Assembly (NCBI GenBank): GCA_028291985.1
Contig: JAQGNE010000072.1
Coordinates: 1 to 44,076 of the forward strand
DNA from: Polaromonas sp.
GTDB taxonomy: Bacteria; Pseudomonadota; Gammaproteobacteria; Burkholderiales; Burkholderiaceae_C
Length of the DNA stretch: 44,076 bases
Direction: 5' to 3'
A program made the position numbers and the translations under genes. Every line of letters begins with the position of its first letter. The first letter of the stretch is position 1. Below the pieces are notes generated by a model that ran no database searches, was not told where the DNA came from, and saw nothing but the letters and a program-made list of their open reading frames with translations. Below, one piece after another: positions 17,720 through 26,038 of the stretch.

Positions 17720-18322
17720 CTACTGGCTGCGCAGTTCTTGCTCGATATGCTTGATAAAGCGCGGACCCGCCGGGTCAACCATTGGGTTGAAACTGGTGAC
17801 CGTTCGGCCATCGCGGCCGACCACATACTTGTAGAAGTTCCATCTGGTCGCGGTGCCTGACGCGGCCGCGAGCTGCTTGAACAGGGGGTTGGCATCCTTG
17901 CCAGAGACGCTGGACTTGGCAAACATCGGAAACTTCACGCCAAAGGTGTTTTCGCAAAATGCAGCGATGTCCTTGTTGCTGCCCGATTCCTGTGAAAAGT
18001 CGTTAGACGGAAAACCCAGCACCACCAGACCCTGAGGGCCATAGCGGCTGTGCAACGCCTCCAGTGCTTCGTATTGCGGTGTGAAACCGCAAAAACTGGC
18101 GGTGTTGACGACAACCACTACCTTGCCGGCGTACTGGCAAAGCGACTGCGGCTTTTCGTCCTGCAGGCGGGGAAAGGTCTGCTGCAGCAGTGACGGACAC
18201 GACTTGCCGCTGGCAGCGGATGCGTTGGGGGCTGCAGGTGTTGCCGCATGCAGGCCAGGGGCAAGACCCCCCAGCGCAGCCACCAGCATCAAGGCAGAAA
18301 GAGGTGCGGTTTTGAATGGCAT
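17720..18322 (-). CDS. Secreted glutathione peroxidase-family protein
   Basis: Thiol peroxidase of 200 residues, predicted exported to the periplasm by a signal peptide (M-P-F-K, a hydrophobic run, A-P-G-L-H-A-A). The catalytic Cys78 is in N-T-A-S-F-C-G-F-T, and the Trp161-Asn162 pair is in R-W-N-F-Y-K-Y-V-V-G. The usual G-F-P-C-N-Q-F motif reads G-F-P-S-N-D-F, so the tetrad Gln is replaced by Asp108 and the resolving-type Cys is missing from that motif. The start at 18322 gives the signal peptide; the longer frame to 18460 would bury it. It reduces hydroperoxides, probably with thioredoxin-like donors. It lies upstream of the lipid-modification operon on the same strand. Confidence 0.9.
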   Translation of the reverse strand: MPFKTAPLSALMLVAALGGLAPGLHAATPAAPNASAASGKSCPSLLQQTFPRLQDEKPQSLCQYAGKVVVVVNTASFCGFTPQYEALEALHSRYGPQGLVVLGFPSNDFSQESGSNKDIAAFCENTFGVKFPMFAKSSVSGKDANPLFKQLAAASGTATRWNFYKYVVGRDGRTVTSFNPMVDPAGPRFIKHIEQELRSQ

Positions 18323-18580
18323 GGAGTAATGGTTTTTAAATGAACCGTCAGGCGTTGTACGCGCTTTGTGGGGTTGGAGATGCGCGCGCAGCAAATAGCT
18401 GAGCGGTTTGTAGGATGAAAAGCTGTTTTCCTGCAGCCTCATACCGCCCGCAGGAATCACCGGTTGAATTTACCGGCAAAAGGGTTTAAATAGAGTGTTA
18501 ATCGCGGGCCGCATAAAATTACACCCTATGCTGCCGCGGTCATTGCCGGCTTTCGGCCCTTATCGAATGAAAGAGTTCAT

Positions 18581-19450
18581 ATGCTTTACCCCGAATTGTT
18601 CAAACAGCTGGAATCCGTTCGATGGGACATGGACAAGGATATTCCGTGGGACAGCTTTGATGCCTCGCGGCTGTCTGACGAGCAGGCGCAGACCATCAAG
18701 ATGAACGCCATCACCGAGTGGTCGGCGCTGCCGGCTACCGAGATGTTCCTGCGCGACAACAAGGACGACAGCGATTTCTCCGCGTTCATGTCGATCTGGT
18801 TTTTTGAGGAGCAAAAGCATTCGCTGGTGCTGATGGAGTACCTCAAGCGCTTTCGGCCCGACCTCGCGCCCACCGAGCAGGAACTGCATGAGGTGCGCTT
18901 CGAGTTCGAGCCCGCGCCGGCCCTCGAGACCCTGATGCTGCATTTTTGCGGCGAGATTCGCCTGAACCATTGGTACCGGCGAGCCAGCGAATGGCATACC
19001 GAACCGGTCATCAAGCAGATCTACACACAGCTCAGCCAGGATGAAGCGCGTCACGGCGGAGCCTACCTGCGCTACATGAAGCGCGCCATCAACAACTTTG
19101 GCAACGATGCACGCTCGGCGTTTACCAAGGTTGGCGTGCTGATGGCCAGCGCGCGGCGTACTGCCCAGGCGCTGCACCCCACCAATCTGCATGTCAACAA
19201 GACCCTGTTTCCGCGCGACACCATCCAGTCGCGCCTGCCCAACCCGGAGTGGCTGGAGCACTGGCTGGACACGCAGATCAAGTTTGACGCGGTCTGGGAA
19301 GGCAAGGTCGTTGAGCGCATCCTGCACAACATGAGCCTCTTGATGAACCGCAGCTTCAAGACTGTGCAGGAGCTCAACCGCTACCGCAAGGAGTTGAGCC
19401 GCGAGATTGCCGGCTCAATGGCGACCGAGGCCAAACCGCAGGCTGTGTGA
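18581..19450 (+). CDS. Ferritin-like di-iron protein (acyl-ACP desaturase/oxidase-like fold)
   Basis: A 289-residue all-helical cytosolic protein. Two metal-binding motifs are clear: E-E-Q-K-H at 76-80 and D-E-A-R-H at 154-158, with G-E-I-R-L-N-H (Glu125) between. This is the ferritin-like four-helix arrangement with two E/D-E-x-x-H motifs, as in stearoyl-ACP desaturases and related oxygenases. The true substrate is unknown. A GAAAGAG ribosome binding site precedes the ATG. The stop overlaps the GTG start of rfaE2 (GTGTGA), so the two are translationally coupled. The gene is divergent from glutathione peroxidase across about 258 bases that carry no evident gene. Confidence 0.85.
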   Translation: MLYPELFKQLESVRWDMDKDIPWDSFDASRLSDEQAQTIKMNAITEWSALPATEMFLRDNKDDSDFSAFMSIWFFEEQKHSLVLMEYLKRFRPDLAPTEQELHEVRFEFEPAPALETLMLHFCGEIRLNHWYRRASEWHTEPVIKQIYTQLSQDEARHGGAYLRYMKRAINNFGNDARSAFTKVGVLMASARRTAQALHPTNLHVNKTLFPRDTIQSRLPNPEWLEHWLDTQIKFDAVWEGKVVERILHNMSLLMNRSFKTVQELNRYRKELSREIAGSMATEAKPQAV

Positions 19451-19926
19451 GCGCTCCCCCTTTTCTTGCCAAGATTGCGCCGCGCGATGAAGTGCCGTCG
19501 CGCATGGCGGGCCTGCCCAGGCCGGTAGTGTTTACCAATGGCGTTTTTGACGTGCTGCACCGCGGCCATGTCACTTACCTCGCCAAGGCCCGCGCACTGG
19601 GCGGCAGCCTGGTGCTGGCCCTCAACACCGATGCGTCAGCCCGGCGCCTGGGTAAAGGCCCGGACCGGCCGCTCAATAATGAGCTTGACCGGGCGGTACT
19701 GGTCGCCGCCCTGGAGTCCGTCAGCCTGGTGACATGGTTCGACGAGGACACGCCCCTCGAGCTGATCACCGAACTGCGTCCCGATGTGCTGGTCAAGGGC
19801 GGTGACTACGACATGCGCAAGCTGGCTGAGACGGCTGTTGTCGAGGGCTATGGCGGCAAGGCCCTGGCCATACCGTTCGTTGACGGCTACTCGACCACCG
19901 CGCTGGTCGACAAGATCCGCAGCTGA
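19447..19926 (+). CDS. rfaE2: D-glycero-beta-D-manno-heptose 1-phosphate adenylyltransferase
   Basis: Adenylyltransferase that makes ADP-heptose for the lipopolysaccharide inner core. The 159-residue protein corresponds to the C-terminal half of HldE, and a separate single-domain enzyme is usual in betaproteobacteria. Motifs are F-T-N-G-V-F-D-V-L-H-R-G-H-V (HxGH nucleotidyltransferase site at 38-41), L-N-T-D-A-S, V-L-V-K-G-G-D-Y and D-G-Y-S-T-T near the C-terminus. The start is GTG at 19447, overlapping the upstream TGA. Confidence 0.95.
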   Translation: MSAPPFLAKIAPRDEVPSRMAGLPRPVVFTNGVFDVLHRGHVTYLAKARALGGSLVLALNTDASARRLGKGPDRPLNNELDRAVLVAALESVSLVTWFDEDTPLELITELRPDVLVKGGDYDMRKLAETAVVEGYGGKALAIPFVDGYSTTALVDKIRS

Positions 19927-20012
19927 CGTAGACCGGTGGTACGGTAGGCTACCCTAGCGTTGCCCTGGGTTTTCGAGATAAAGGCTTCGTCGCGACGCGC
20001 TGGCGTGGGCCG

Positions 20013-23000
20013 TCAATGGTGTGCAGGGTGAGCAGCCGGCGGTATTGGCGCCGTGTGGGTGCCCGCCGGCCTGCCACGAAACCGTCCTACGCTGCGGTTG
20101 ATCAACTGCTCCAGATCGTCCATATACATGAACACGGCCGGCACTACCAGCAGGCTCAGCACGGTTGAGGTGATCAGCCCGCCGACCACCGCCACCGACA
20201 TCGGCGAGCGAAAGCTCGGGTCGGCCGCGCCCAGGCCCAGCACCAGCGGCATCATGCCGGCCCCCATCGCCAGCGTGGTCATGATGATCGGCCGGGCGCG
20301 CTTGTGGCAGGCGTCCAGCAAGGCTTCGGTGCGGCTCATGCCTGCGACCACCGGCTGCCCGTCGCTGCCGTCATGGCCACGCCTTGCCACGATGGCGTAT
20401 TCCACCAGCAGGATCGAGTTTTTGGTCGCAATGCCCATCAGCATGATCAGCCCGATGAGAGACGGCATGGAAAAGCTCTTGTCGGCAATCAAAAGGCCGA
20501 CAAACGCACCGCCCAGCGACAGCGGCAGCGCCGCCAGAATCGTCACCGGGTGCAGAAAGTCCTTGAACAGCAGCACCAGCACGATATAGATGCACAGCAC
20601 ACCGGTCAGCATCGCCAGCCCAAAGCTGGCAAACAGCTCACCCATCACCTCGGCATCGCCCACTTCCACCACATTGACGCCTACGGGCAGGTTCCTGATG
20701 GACGGGAGCGCCTGCACCGCCTGGGTTACATCACCAAGTGGCAGTCCGGACAGCTCGATGTTGAAGTTGATGTTGCGGGAGCGGTCATAACGGTCGATCA
20801 CGGCAGGGCCGCCGGCGATCTCCAGGGTGGCAACCTGCCCCAGCAACACCGGCCCTGCACCGGGGCGGTTGCTGGGTACCGCCAGGCGTTCGAGCACGCT
20901 CAAATCCTTGCGGGCGCTGTCTTCCAGCTTGACGACGATGGGAACCTGGCGCTCGGCCAGATTGAGCTTGGGCAGCGACACGTCGTAATCGCCCTGTGTG
21001 GCAATGCGCAGTGTTTCGCCGATGGCTGCGCTGGTGACGCCCAGGTCAGCGGCACGGGCAAAGTCAGGCCGTACGGCAATTTCAGGGCGGATCAGGCTGG
21101 CACCTGACGCCACGCTGCCCAAGCCCGGTACGGTGCGCAGGTCCTTTTCGACCGCCATCGCAGCTGTCTGCAAGGCCGCCGGGTCTTCGCCCGTCAGCAC
21201 CAGCACGTATTTTTCACCCGAGCCGCCCAGGCCGACCTTGCTGCGCACGCCGGCCAGCGGCTCCAGTGCCGTGCGTATCCTGTTTTCAATGCCCTGCTTG
21301 CGCGGTCGCTCGCTGCGTTCTGCCAGCAGCACGGTCAGCGTGGCGTTGCGCACTTCCTGCGCGGCAGAGCCGGCGAACGGGTCACTGCCGGCGCTGCCGG
21401 CGCCAATCGTGGTGTAGATGCTGCGCACATGCTCGACACCTGCCACCATCTGGCGCGCCTGCTCGGCCACCGCCTGGGTGCGCGCCAGCGTCGAGCCGGG
21501 CGGCAGCTCCAGGTACACCTGCGTCTGCGAGTTGTCATCCGGCGGAATGAAGCCGGTAGGCAGCAGGGGAATCAGCGCAATCGAGCCGATGAAAAAGAGC
21601 GTTGCCATCACCATGGTGGCCAGCCGGTGCTTGAGGCACCAGGCAGCGGCGCGCAGGTAGCCCGGCATCCAGAACGGCTCTTTGTGCGCGCCTACCAGCG
21701 GCTTGAGGATGTAGGCCGCCATCATGGGCGTAAGCACCCGCGCCACCACCAGCGAGGCAAACACCGCCAGCGACGCCGTCCAGCCGAACTGCTTGAAGAA
21801 CTTGCCCGCAATGCCGCTCATGAAGGCGGTCGGCAAAAACACCGCGATCAGCGTGAAAGTGGTGGCCACCACCGCCAGGCCGATTTCGTCGGCCGCTTCC
21901 ATCGCCGCCTGGTAGGGCGTCTTGCCCATACGCAAGTGGCGCACGATGTTTTCAACCTCCACAATGGCGTCGTCCACCAGGATGCCGATGACCAGCGACA
22001 GCGCCAGCAGGCTTACCGTGTTGATCGAAAAGCCCAGCAGGTACATGCCGATGAAGGCCGGTATCACCGATAGCGGCAGCGCCACCGCCGAGACAAAGGT
22101 GGCACGCCAGTCGCGCAAGAAGAGCCACACCACCAGCACCGCCAGAATCGCGCCTTCATACAGCAGGTGCAGGGAACCGTCGTACTCTTCCGCCACAGGA
22201 TCGACAAAATTGAAAGCCTCGGTCAGCTGGATATCGGGGCGCTGAATTTTCAGTTCTTCCAGCGCTGCCTGAACCGCACGGCCAACGGCAACTTCGCTTT
22301 CGCCGCGGCTGCGTGACACCTCAAAACCCACAACCGGTTTGCCGTCCAGCAGCGCGGCCGAGCGCGGCTCGGCCACCGTGTCGCTGATGGTGGCGACTTG
22401 ATCGAGCCGAATCCGCCGCCCGTCGCTGAGGGCCAACTGCAGCTGACCCAGTTCGGCTGCGGACTTGACGGTGGCCAGCGTGCGCACGGGCTGCTCACTG
22501 CCACCCAGGTCGGTCCGGCCACCGGCGGTTTCTGACTGCACCAGGCGCAACTGGCGCGACACGTCGGCTGCGGTTGCACCCAGCGCCTGCAGCTTGGTCG
22601 GGCTCAGCGCTACCTGCACCTCACGCGTGACGCCGCCCACCCGCGTCACCGCGCCGACGCCGCGCACCGCCAGCAGCTTGCGGGTGACGGTGTTGTCCAC
22701 AAACCAGGACAGTGCCTCGACATCCATGCGGCTTGATGCAATCGTGAACGCCAGAATCGGCTGGCCCGACAGATCGACCTTGCTCACCACCGGGTCGCGT
22801 ACATCTGCAGGCAAGTCGGCTCGCACCCGGGCCACCGCTGAGCGAACATCGTCAACCGCTTCCTGCACCGGCTTTTCAAGGCGAAATTCGGCCATGATGC
22901 TGACGCCGCCATCCTGTACCTTGGTGGTGATGTGCTTGATGCCCTGCACCGTGGCAATCGAGTTTTCGAGCTTGCGCGCGACCTCGGTTTCCAGCTGAGC

Positions 23001-23168
23001 CGGCGCAGCGCCTGGCAACGACGCCGACACGCTGACGGTGGGCAGATCGATGTCGGGAAAGTTCTGCACCTTCATCGCCTTGAAGGCCAGCATGCCGGCA
23101 AAGGTAAGCAGCACAAACAGCATCACCGCCGGGATCGGATTCTTGATGGACCAGGATGAAACGTTCAT
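20013..23168 (-). CDS. RND multidrug efflux pump, inner-membrane permease
   Basis: Proton-driven tripartite efflux pump subunit of 1051 residues, AcrB/MexB-like in length and layout. It has twelve predicted membrane segments with large periplasmic loops after segments 1 and 7. The proton-relay pair Asp399-Asp400 is in V-I-G-I-L-V-D-D-A-I-V-E-V-E-N. The start is M-N-V-S-S-W-S-I-K-N-P-I-P-A-V, the typical amphipathic N-terminus before segment 1, and R-P-I-I-M-T-T-L-A-M-G-A-G lies in the C-terminal half. It is the last gene of the TetR-NodT-adaptor-pump operon. Substrates cannot be read from sequence. The stop is convergent with rfaE2. Confidence 0.96.
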   Translation of the reverse strand: MNVSSWSIKNPIPAVMLFVLLTFAGMLAFKAMKVQNFPDIDLPTVSVSASLPGAAPAQLETEVARKLENSIATVQGIKHITTKVQDGGVSIMAEFRLEKPVQEAVDDVRSAVARVRADLPADVRDPVVSKVDLSGQPILAFTIASSRMDVEALSWFVDNTVTRKLLAVRGVGAVTRVGGVTREVQVALSPTKLQALGATAADVSRQLRLVQSETAGGRTDLGGSEQPVRTLATVKSAAELGQLQLALSDGRRIRLDQVATISDTVAEPRSAALLDGKPVVGFEVSRSRGESEVAVGRAVQAALEELKIQRPDIQLTEAFNFVDPVAEEYDGSLHLLYEGAILAVLVVWLFLRDWRATFVSAVALPLSVIPAFIGMYLLGFSINTVSLLALSLVIGILVDDAIVEVENIVRHLRMGKTPYQAAMEAADEIGLAVVATTFTLIAVFLPTAFMSGIAGKFFKQFGWTASLAVFASLVVARVLTPMMAAYILKPLVGAHKEPFWMPGYLRAAAWCLKHRLATMVMATLFFIGSIALIPLLPTGFIPPDDNSQTQVYLELPPGSTLARTQAVAEQARQMVAGVEHVRSIYTTIGAGSAGSDPFAGSAAQEVRNATLTVLLAERSERPRKQGIENRIRTALEPLAGVRSKVGLGGSGEKYVLVLTGEDPAALQTAAMAVEKDLRTVPGLGSVASGASLIRPEIAVRPDFARAADLGVTSAAIGETLRIATQGDYDVSLPKLNLAERQVPIVVKLEDSARKDLSVLERLAVPSNRPGAGPVLLGQVATLEIAGGPAVIDRYDRSRNINFNIELSGLPLGDVTQAVQALPSIRNLPVGVNVVEVGDAEVMGELFASFGLAMLTGVLCIYIVLVLLFKDFLHPVTILAALPLSLGGAFVGLLIADKSFSMPSLIGLIMLMGIATKNSILLVEYAIVARRGHDGSDGQPVVAGMSRTEALLDACHKRARPIIMTTLAMGAGMMPLVLGLGAADPSFRSPMSVAVVGGLITSTVLSLLVVPAVFMYMDDLEQLINRSVGRFRGRPAGTHTAPIPPAAHPAHH

Positions 23169-23177
23169 ATTGAAGGC

Positions 23178-23243
23178 TCTGTTATTGATAGCTATATGCC
23201 GTTATATCTATTGGGATAGCGGCGTATTTGGCTGATATTTATC
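23178..23243 (+). repeat. Interspersed ~65-bp repeat, copy D
   Basis: Contains TTATTGATAGCTAT, 13 bases, TATTGGGATAGCGGC and an AT-rich tail. It lies in the 104-base gap between the adaptor and pump genes, immediately upstream of the pump start codon, and is therefore inside the operon transcript. Confidence 0.65.
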
Positions 23244-23272
23244 AGTTGCATACGACCGGAAGGCACCTGTCG

Positions 23273-24397
23273 CTACGGCTGCTTGTCATTGACACGCACC
23301 AGGTCACCATCATTCAGGAACCCGGCGCCATCCACCGCCACGCGCGCGTCAGCGCCCAGGCCTGAAAGAATCTCGATCCGGTCACCTGCCAGCCGCCCGG
23401 TTTGCAGCTTGACCTGGCGAACCCGGTTGTCATCGCCCAGCACAAAAGCGTGGTTAAAGCCGTCACGCACGACGATGGCGCGTTGCGGCAGCGTCAGTGC
23501 GTTGGTGCTCCCCAGTTCGAACTCGCCACGTGCAAACATGCCCGCTTTGAACGGGTTGTTGTCAGCCGCAGCCGGCAGGTCAACGTACACCAAAGCCGAC
23601 CGCGTCTGCGGGTCGACCGTCGGCCCAACCATGCGCGTCTTGCCGTTGACCTCGGCCCCGTTGGCAGCCACCAGTGTGACCGGCGTGCCCGTCCTGATGC
23701 GCGCCAGCTCGGCCGATGTGACCTCGGCGCGCCACTCCAGCCGCCCGCCGCGAATCATGCGAAACAGTTCGGTCCCCGCACCCACCACTGCCCCCACGGT
23801 GGCGCTGCGCGCTGAAATGATGCCGTTGTCCGGCGCCAGCAGCCGGGTTTGCCGCAAGCGCACCTGTTGCACCGTCAAGGTGGCGCGTGCGGCTTCCAGA
23901 CGGGCCTTGGCGGTTTTTTCCAGCGTCAGGTACTGGTTGATCTGCTGCTCGCTCAAGGCGCCGCTAGCCTGCAGCGTGCGGGCCTTGGCCGCGTTGCCGG
24001 CGGCATCCAGCGCCGTGGCTTCGGCTTCGGCCAGGCTGGCCCGGGTTTGCGCTACTTCTGCCTGCACCGATTCGAGCGCAAACACCGCCAGCACCTGGCC
24101 CTTGGTGACGCGGTCGCCCACATTGGCGCGCACCTCGGTCAGCCGGAGGCCGGCGGCTTCGCTGCCAATGATGGCTTCCTGCCAGGCGGCAATATTGCCG
24201 TTGGCACTGAGTTTGACCGGCAGGCTGACGGGTTCGGGCCGGGCGGTGGTTACGGTGAGCGCTGGCTTGGCAGGGGCCGCAGCCGCTTTCTCGGCTGGCG
24301 GCTTGGAATTTATGAAATAAATAGCCACAGCCCCCGCAATCAGGAGCGCAATAGCTATCAAAATAATAGTAATCCGATGGCGTTTGAAGAAGGTCAT
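23273..24397 (-). CDS. Efflux RND transporter periplasmic adaptor subunit
   Basis: Membrane-fusion protein of 374 residues linking pump and outer-membrane channel. An N-terminal anchor at residues 9-29 (I-T-I-I-L-I-A-I-A-L-L-I-A) precedes the barrel-sandwich/lipoyl half motifs (A-N-G-N-I-A-A-W-Q-E-A-I-I-G-S-E), an alpha-hairpin at about 90-160, and T-R-L-L-A-P-D-N-G-I-I-S-A-R-S-A-T-V-G, the second lipoyl half. The start at 24397 gives a short basic N-terminus (M-T-F-F-K-R-H-R); an in-frame ATG at 24454 adds 19 residues. The anchor-coding stretch matches the interspersed repeat family of the window and uses the rare codon ATA. Confidence 0.92.
   Translation of the reverse strand: MTFFKRHRITIILIAIALLIAGAVAIYFINSKPPAEKAAAAPAKPALTVTTARPEPVSLPVKLSANGNIAAWQEAIIGSEAAGLRLTEVRANVGDRVTKGQVLAVFALESVQAEVAQTRASLAEAEATALDAAGNAAKARTLQASGALSEQQINQYLTLEKTAKARLEAARATLTVQQVRLRQTRLLAPDNGIISARSATVGAVVGAGTELFRMIRGGRLEWRAEVTSAELARIRTGTPVTLVAANGAEVNGKTRMVGPTVDPQTRSALVYVDLPAAADNNPFKAGMFARGEFELGSTNALTLPQRAIVVRDGFNHAFVLGDDNRVRQVKLQTGRLAGDRIEILSGLGADARVAVDGAGFLNDGDLVRVNDKQP
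24307..24370 (-). repeat. Repeat-like stretch (copy F) encoding the adaptor membrane anchor
   Basis: On the minus strand: TTTTGATAGCTAT, 13 bases, GCGGGGGCTGTGGC, then TATTTATTTCATAAATT. The GATAGC core, the 13-base gap, the GGGCTGxGGC core and the AT-rich tail all line up with copies A-E. It lies inside the adaptor gene and codes for about residues 10-30. It is AT-rich compared with the flanking coding sequence. Confidence 0.5.
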
Positions 24398-24493
24398 GGC
24401 AGGGGCTTTCGAACGTATCGCTGATAGGGTGTCGTCGGCGGGTGCAGGCGGCACATCGGTCGGTTTGAGCAGGTGCCGCGGCTGGCTTAAGGC

Positions 24494-26038
24494 TCAGGGC
24501 AGGCGGGAAGCAGCAGCGCGCGGCGGCACATCGGGCGCAAAGGCCTGCACCTCAGGCATGCCAGGCGTCCAGCCGCCGCCCAGCGCGCGGTACAGCGCGA
24601 CCCAGGCGTAGCTGCGTTCCAGCTCCAGCCTGACCACCGCGCTTTGCGCTGCCAGCAGGGTGCGGCGCGCATCTTCCAGTTCCACCAGGCTGGCCAGGCC
24701 CGCCTTGTAGCGCGCCTCGGTGCCGTTGAAGAAAGCGGCATAACCTTCGGCGGCGCGCAAGGAATCGCCGGTACGGTCGGCGGTGCTTTGCAGGTCGACC
24801 AGTGCTTCCTCAACCTCGCGCACCGCCTGGCGCGCAATCGCCCGGTAGCGGCTGGCTGCGTCCTGGTAGCGGGCCTGTGCAGCAGCCAGATTGGCGCGGC
24901 GCGTACCGCCGTCAAACAGCGGCACCGTCAGCGCCAGCGGGCCGATGGACCAGGTGTCAAAGCCCTGGCTGCTACCGCTGGCGCTGACGCGCCCGGTGGT
25001 GATGGCGCCGGACAGGCTCAAGCGGGGAAAGCGGGCCGCATCGGCGCTGCCCACGTCGTCGCTGGCGGCTGCCAGCGCGCGCGCGGCATTGAACACGTCG
25101 GGCCGCTGCGCCAGCACATCGGCGGGCAAGGCCGGAATGCCGTGGATGCCCTGCTGCCGTGCGTCAATGGCCATGCCGGCGTTGCCGCTGCCGGTACCGC
25201 GCGCGTCAGCCGCGCCTTGCGCCAGCCGCTGCCGAAGCAGGGGCTCTTCAACACCGCTCAGGGCAACCAGTGCCTTGACATCGATGTCGCACAGCGCTTG
25301 TTGGTGCGTGGCAGTTGCCCGGCTGGCCGATGCGCTGGCACGGGCCAATGCCGCAGTGGCTGGCGCTTCAAAGCCGGCTTGTGTGGCCTGCGCCGACAGC
25401 CGCGCTGTCTCGCTGCGCGAGGCAGCATCGGCTGCGGTGACCTGCACCAGCTTTTCGCAGGCGCGCAGTGCGTAGTACTGGCGTGCCGTTTCAGCCGCTA
25501 CCAGCACCCTCGCGTCGTGCCACTGCGCCTGCGCGCCCTGCAGTCGCTCATCGGCAGCGTTGCGTGCAGCGCGGTTGCCGCCCAGCACATCGACTTCCCA
25601 GGCGGTCTGCAGGGCTGCCTGCGCCTGGTTGGATGCCAGGGTGGGCGCGCCTGCAAACGGCGCTGATCGACTGCGGCTGACGCTGCCAGTGGCGTCCAGC
25701 CCCGGCAGCAGTGTGGCAGCTGCGGCGGTACGTGCGGCACGTGCCTGCTCGATGGCCGATCGGGCACTGGCCAGCGTCGGGCTGACCTGCTGCGCTTCCT
25801 CGATCAACCCGGCCAGCAGCGGGTCGCCCTGCTGCTGCCACCAGGCCGACAGGCTGGTGATGCTGCCGCCGTGCGGCAGGGTTGCGTACCACTGCGGCGC
25901 TGCCTGCAGAGCAGGTCCGCGCGGTGGCGACTGGGTCGCGCAGCCACCTGCAAAAATTGTCGTCAACAAAACTGCCAACAACCGCCTTCGCGCGGAAGCT
26001 GATCGGCGGGGGGTCGGTTTGCGCATGATGTGCGTCAT
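24494..26038 (-). CDS. Outer-membrane efflux lipoprotein, NodT family (TolC-like)
   Basis: Outer-membrane channel component of 514 residues. The signal peptide ends in I-F-A-G-G-C-A-T (lipobox, Cys33). The mature protein has duplicated coiled-coil hairpins rich in Ala, Gln and Arg, with N-T-A-W-E-V-D-V-like Q-T-A-W-E-V-D-V-L-G, I-P-A-L-P-A-D-V-L-A-Q-R-P-D-V and P-L-F-D-G-G-T-R-R-A-N, hallmarks of NodT/OprM proteins. The start overlaps the TetR stop by 4 bases. A second Met at residue 5 is an equally possible start. Confidence 0.95.
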   Translation of the reverse strand: MTHIMRKPTPRRSASARRRLLAVLLTTIFAGGCATQSPPRGPALQAAPQWYATLPHGGSITSLSAWWQQQGDPLLAGLIEEAQQVSPTLASARSAIEQARAARTAAAATLLPGLDATGSVSRSRSAPFAGAPTLASNQAQAALQTAWEVDVLGGNRAARNAADERLQGAQAQWHDARVLVAAETARQYYALRACEKLVQVTAADAASRSETARLSAQATQAGFEAPATAALARASASASRATATHQQALCDIDVKALVALSGVEEPLLRQRLAQGAADARGTGSGNAGMAIDARQQGIHGIPALPADVLAQRPDVFNAARALAAASDDVGSADAARFPRLSLSGAITTGRVSASGSSQGFDTWSIGPLALTVPLFDGGTRRANLAAAQARYQDAASRYRAIARQAVREVEEALVDLQSTADRTGDSLRAAEGYAAFFNGTEARYKAGLASLVELEDARRTLLAAQSAVVRLELERSYAWVALYRALGGGWTPGMPEVQAFAPDVPPRAAASRLP

